Source: Myxococcota bacterium (GTDB lineage: Bacteria > Myxococcota_A > UBA9160 > PR03). From it: 15,102 bases of DNA. Position numbers and translations under genes: made by a program. This document shows, piece by piece, positions 13,442 through 15,102 of this stretch (positions are counted from its first letter, which is position 1; each line of letters starts with the position of its first letter). The stretch spans positions 1 through 15,102 of the forward strand of contig JASJBO010000161.1 in assembly GCA_030066475.1 (NCBI GenBank), written 5' to 3'. The notes under the pieces were generated by a model, which did not search any database, was not told where the DNA came from, and worked only from the letters and a program-made list of their open reading frames with translations.

Positions 13442-14996
13442 GGCGGCGCCTCGCGCGCTGCGCCAGCTTCTGCACCGGCTCGCGGATGGCGTCGTCGCCC
13501 AGCCACCAGATGCCGGGTCCCGCCACCGCCGCGAAGGCGGCCCCGCCCACGACGAGCTGGAGGAAGGCGGCCTCGACCACACCCGCCGCTGCCCACGCCG
13601 CTGCGCCGGCGGGCACCGCGAGCGCGAGGGCGCGCGCGAAGGTCCCGAGCAGGGGTGCCAGCGGCGGCCCACCGTGCACGCCGCGCAGCATGCCGAGCAG
13701 CAGCAGGGCGTTGGCGCTCATGGCCAGCGCACCCGCCACCGCGATGCCCGGTGCACCCCAGCCGTTGGCGAGCGCCCAGTAGAGCGGCAGCGCGAGCGCG
13801 GCGACCCCGGTGCCCAGCAGCATCGGCCGCCACATGTCCTGGCGCGCGTAGAAGGCGCGCCCGGCCACCTGGAGCGCGACCCAGCCGGGCACGGCGAACG
13901 CGAACACGGTGGCGAGCGCGGCGACGCGCGCGGTGTCGCTGGCCGTGAAGCGGCCGCGCTCGTAGAGCAGCGCCACGGCGGGCTCGGCCAGCGCGATCAC
14001 GCCCGCGGCCAGCAGCACCGCGAGCCCGAGCGAGGCGCGCAGCGTGGTCGAGACGGCGCGCTCGAGCTCGTCGCGGCGACCTTCGCTCCAGAGCTGCGAG
14101 AACGCCGGCAGCGCCGCGGTCGCCACCGCCTGACCCACCACCGCCACCGGAACCAGCATCAGGATGCGCGCGTAGCCGAGCTGCGCGATCGCGCCGGGGC
14201 CGGCGAGCTGTCCGAACCAGCGGTCGTACCACTCGTCCACCGTGAGCAGCGAGAGCCCCAGGATGAGTGGCGCGGCGAGCCACAGGTAGCGCAGGAAGTC
14301 GCGGTCCCAGGGCGCAACGCGGAACCCGATCGGCAGGCGGGCCCGCAGCAGGTCGACGAACGGCAGCCCGAAGCTGCCGAGCACCGCCCCGCCCAGCGCG
14401 CCCCAGGCGAAGCCCTCGGCGCCGAGCGTGGCGCCCAGGCCCAACCCGCCCGCGATGATCCCGAGGTTGTAGACCAGCGGCGCCAGCGCCTGCGCCAGGA
14501 AGCGGTCGTGTGCCATCAGCACGGCGCGCACCAGTCCACCCGCCACGAAGAAGGCCTGGGCGGGCAGCACGATGCGCGTGAGGCGCGCGGTGAGCGCCTG
14601 GCTCTCGTCCGAGAAGCGCGGGAACTGCAGGGCCACCAGCGGGTCGGCCGCGAGCCACAGCGCGACGGTCGCGGCCAGCGCGATCACCGTCATCGAGCCC
14701 ATCACCGTGGCCACCAGGCGCCGCGCCGCCGCCTCGCCCTGCCGCTCGCGGGCGCGCGTGTAGAACGGGATGAAGGCGACCGCGAAGGCGCCGCCCGCCA
14801 GCAGGTGGTTCAGGATGTCCGGGATCTGGAAGGCGGCCCGGTAGGCGTCGACCTCGGGGCCGGCGCCGAGCTGGCCCGCCAGCACCGCCTCGCGCACGAA
14901 GCCGAGCGCGCGGGAGGCCAGGACGCTCCCGGCCAGGAGGGCGGCCACGAACGGAATTCGCGAGGCCTGCGGGCGACTTGCGGCCTCATCGCTCAA
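13434..14996 (-). CDS. murJ: MurJ/MviN-family lipid flippase, divergent
   Basis: A 520-residue polytopic inner-membrane protein of the MurJ (MviN) family, whose canonical role is flipping lipid II for peptidoglycan synthesis. The sequence is a run of about 14 hydrophobic segments. Family landmarks are SRALGFVREAVLAGQLGAG (28-46), DAYRAAFQIPDILNHLLAGGAF (50-71) and a third region around YARILMLVP (275-283). The E. coli residues R52 and R270 appear to be replaced here (N63, and I278 with the Arg shifted by one), so substrate or mechanism may differ. The start is TTG 14996, with GGAGGGAG (15007-15014) ten bases upstream; no in-frame ATG is near. It overlaps the preceding gene by 11 bases and the following oxoprolinase-like gene by eight, implying one transcript. 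The tail is Arg-rich. Confidence 0.88.
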
Positions 14997-15102
14997 GCGG
15001 ATTCAACTCCCTCCAGAGGCGGCCGTTCCAGGCCTCGACGATCACCTCGTCGCCTTCGCGGCCGCGCAGGGTGGGGTGGCCGAGGGGGACCTTGCCGTGG
15101 GG
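14986..15102 (-). CDS. 3' end of an unidentified gene, truncated by the window edge
   Basis: A frame open from the window edge to TGA at 14986-14988 encodes 38 residues, beginning PHGKVPLGHPTLRG and ending WRELNPLER. Third codon positions are almost all G or C until the last few codons, as in real genes here, and the stop overlaps the murJ start, as in a translationally coupled operon. I do not recognise the family; there is too little sequence to assign a function. It contains the murJ ribosome-binding site. Confidence 0.6.
   Translation of the reverse strand, partial: PHGKVPLGHPTLRGREGDEVIVEAWNGRLWRELNPLER

Noticed and set aside
13442..13672. N-terminal extension of 77 residues on the oxoprolinase-like protein
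   Set aside because: It is Arg/Ser/Pro-rich, lies wholly inside murJ in another frame, and precedes the family's normal N-terminus. GTG 13441 with its ribosome-binding site is the better start.

Overview
The window is about 70% GC and looks like the chromosome of a high-GC Gram-negative bacterium, most likely of the deltaproteobacterial type (Myxococcota, Desulfobacterota or Binatota-like). This rests on the tig-clpP-clpX-lon order flanked by tRNA genes, the form of the Lon and ClpX proteins, encoded CCA ends on all four tRNAs, and a MurJ variant. The taxonomic call is an inference; there is no rRNA or other marker to settle it. I see no integrase, transposase, phage gene, CRISPR array or replication origin.

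Layout. Positions 1-2654 hold tRNA-Asp(GTC), an SCP2-type lipid-binding protein (minus strand), a divergent GH29 alpha-L-fucosidase (plus strand) and tRNA-Val(TAC). Positions 2784-8635 are the protein quality-control block, read on the minus strand in the order tig, clpP, clpX, lon. clpP and clpX overlap by ATGA, and lon starts four bases after clpX stops. Divergent from tig, on the plus strand at 8846-9415, is a HigB/HigA toxin-antitoxin pair. It has a 19-bp operator-like palindrome over its promoter. Next come tRNA-Leu(TAG) and tRNA-Lys(CTT). Positions 9821-15102 hold, on the minus strand, the end of an unidentified gene, a MurJ-family flippase gene, and a 1206-residue fused HyuA-HyuB protein of the 5-oxoprolinase family. 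These three reading frames overlap end to end, and the last one ends inside the tRNA-Lys gene.

How it works together. Trigger factor receives nascent chains, while ClpXP and Lon degrade misfolded and regulatory proteins. HigA-type antitoxins are usually unstable substrates of Lon and/or ClpXP, so a HigBA module beside those protease genes is suggestive, though nothing in the DNA proves a link. MurJ would act in envelope synthesis and the oxoprolinase-like enzyme in 5-oxoproline or related lactam turnover; their coupling looks positional rather than metabolic.

Most of the window is ordinary housekeeping sequence. The signals most worth a second look are: a 12-base core of the higBA operator that recurs in the SCP2/fucosidase promoter region; a two-block repeat beside tRNA-Val and tRNA-Lys; the gene-tRNA overlap; the MurJ homolog lacking arginines important in E. 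coli MurJ; and two plus-strand GTG-start genes that look leaderless. I found no clearly new multi-gene system.
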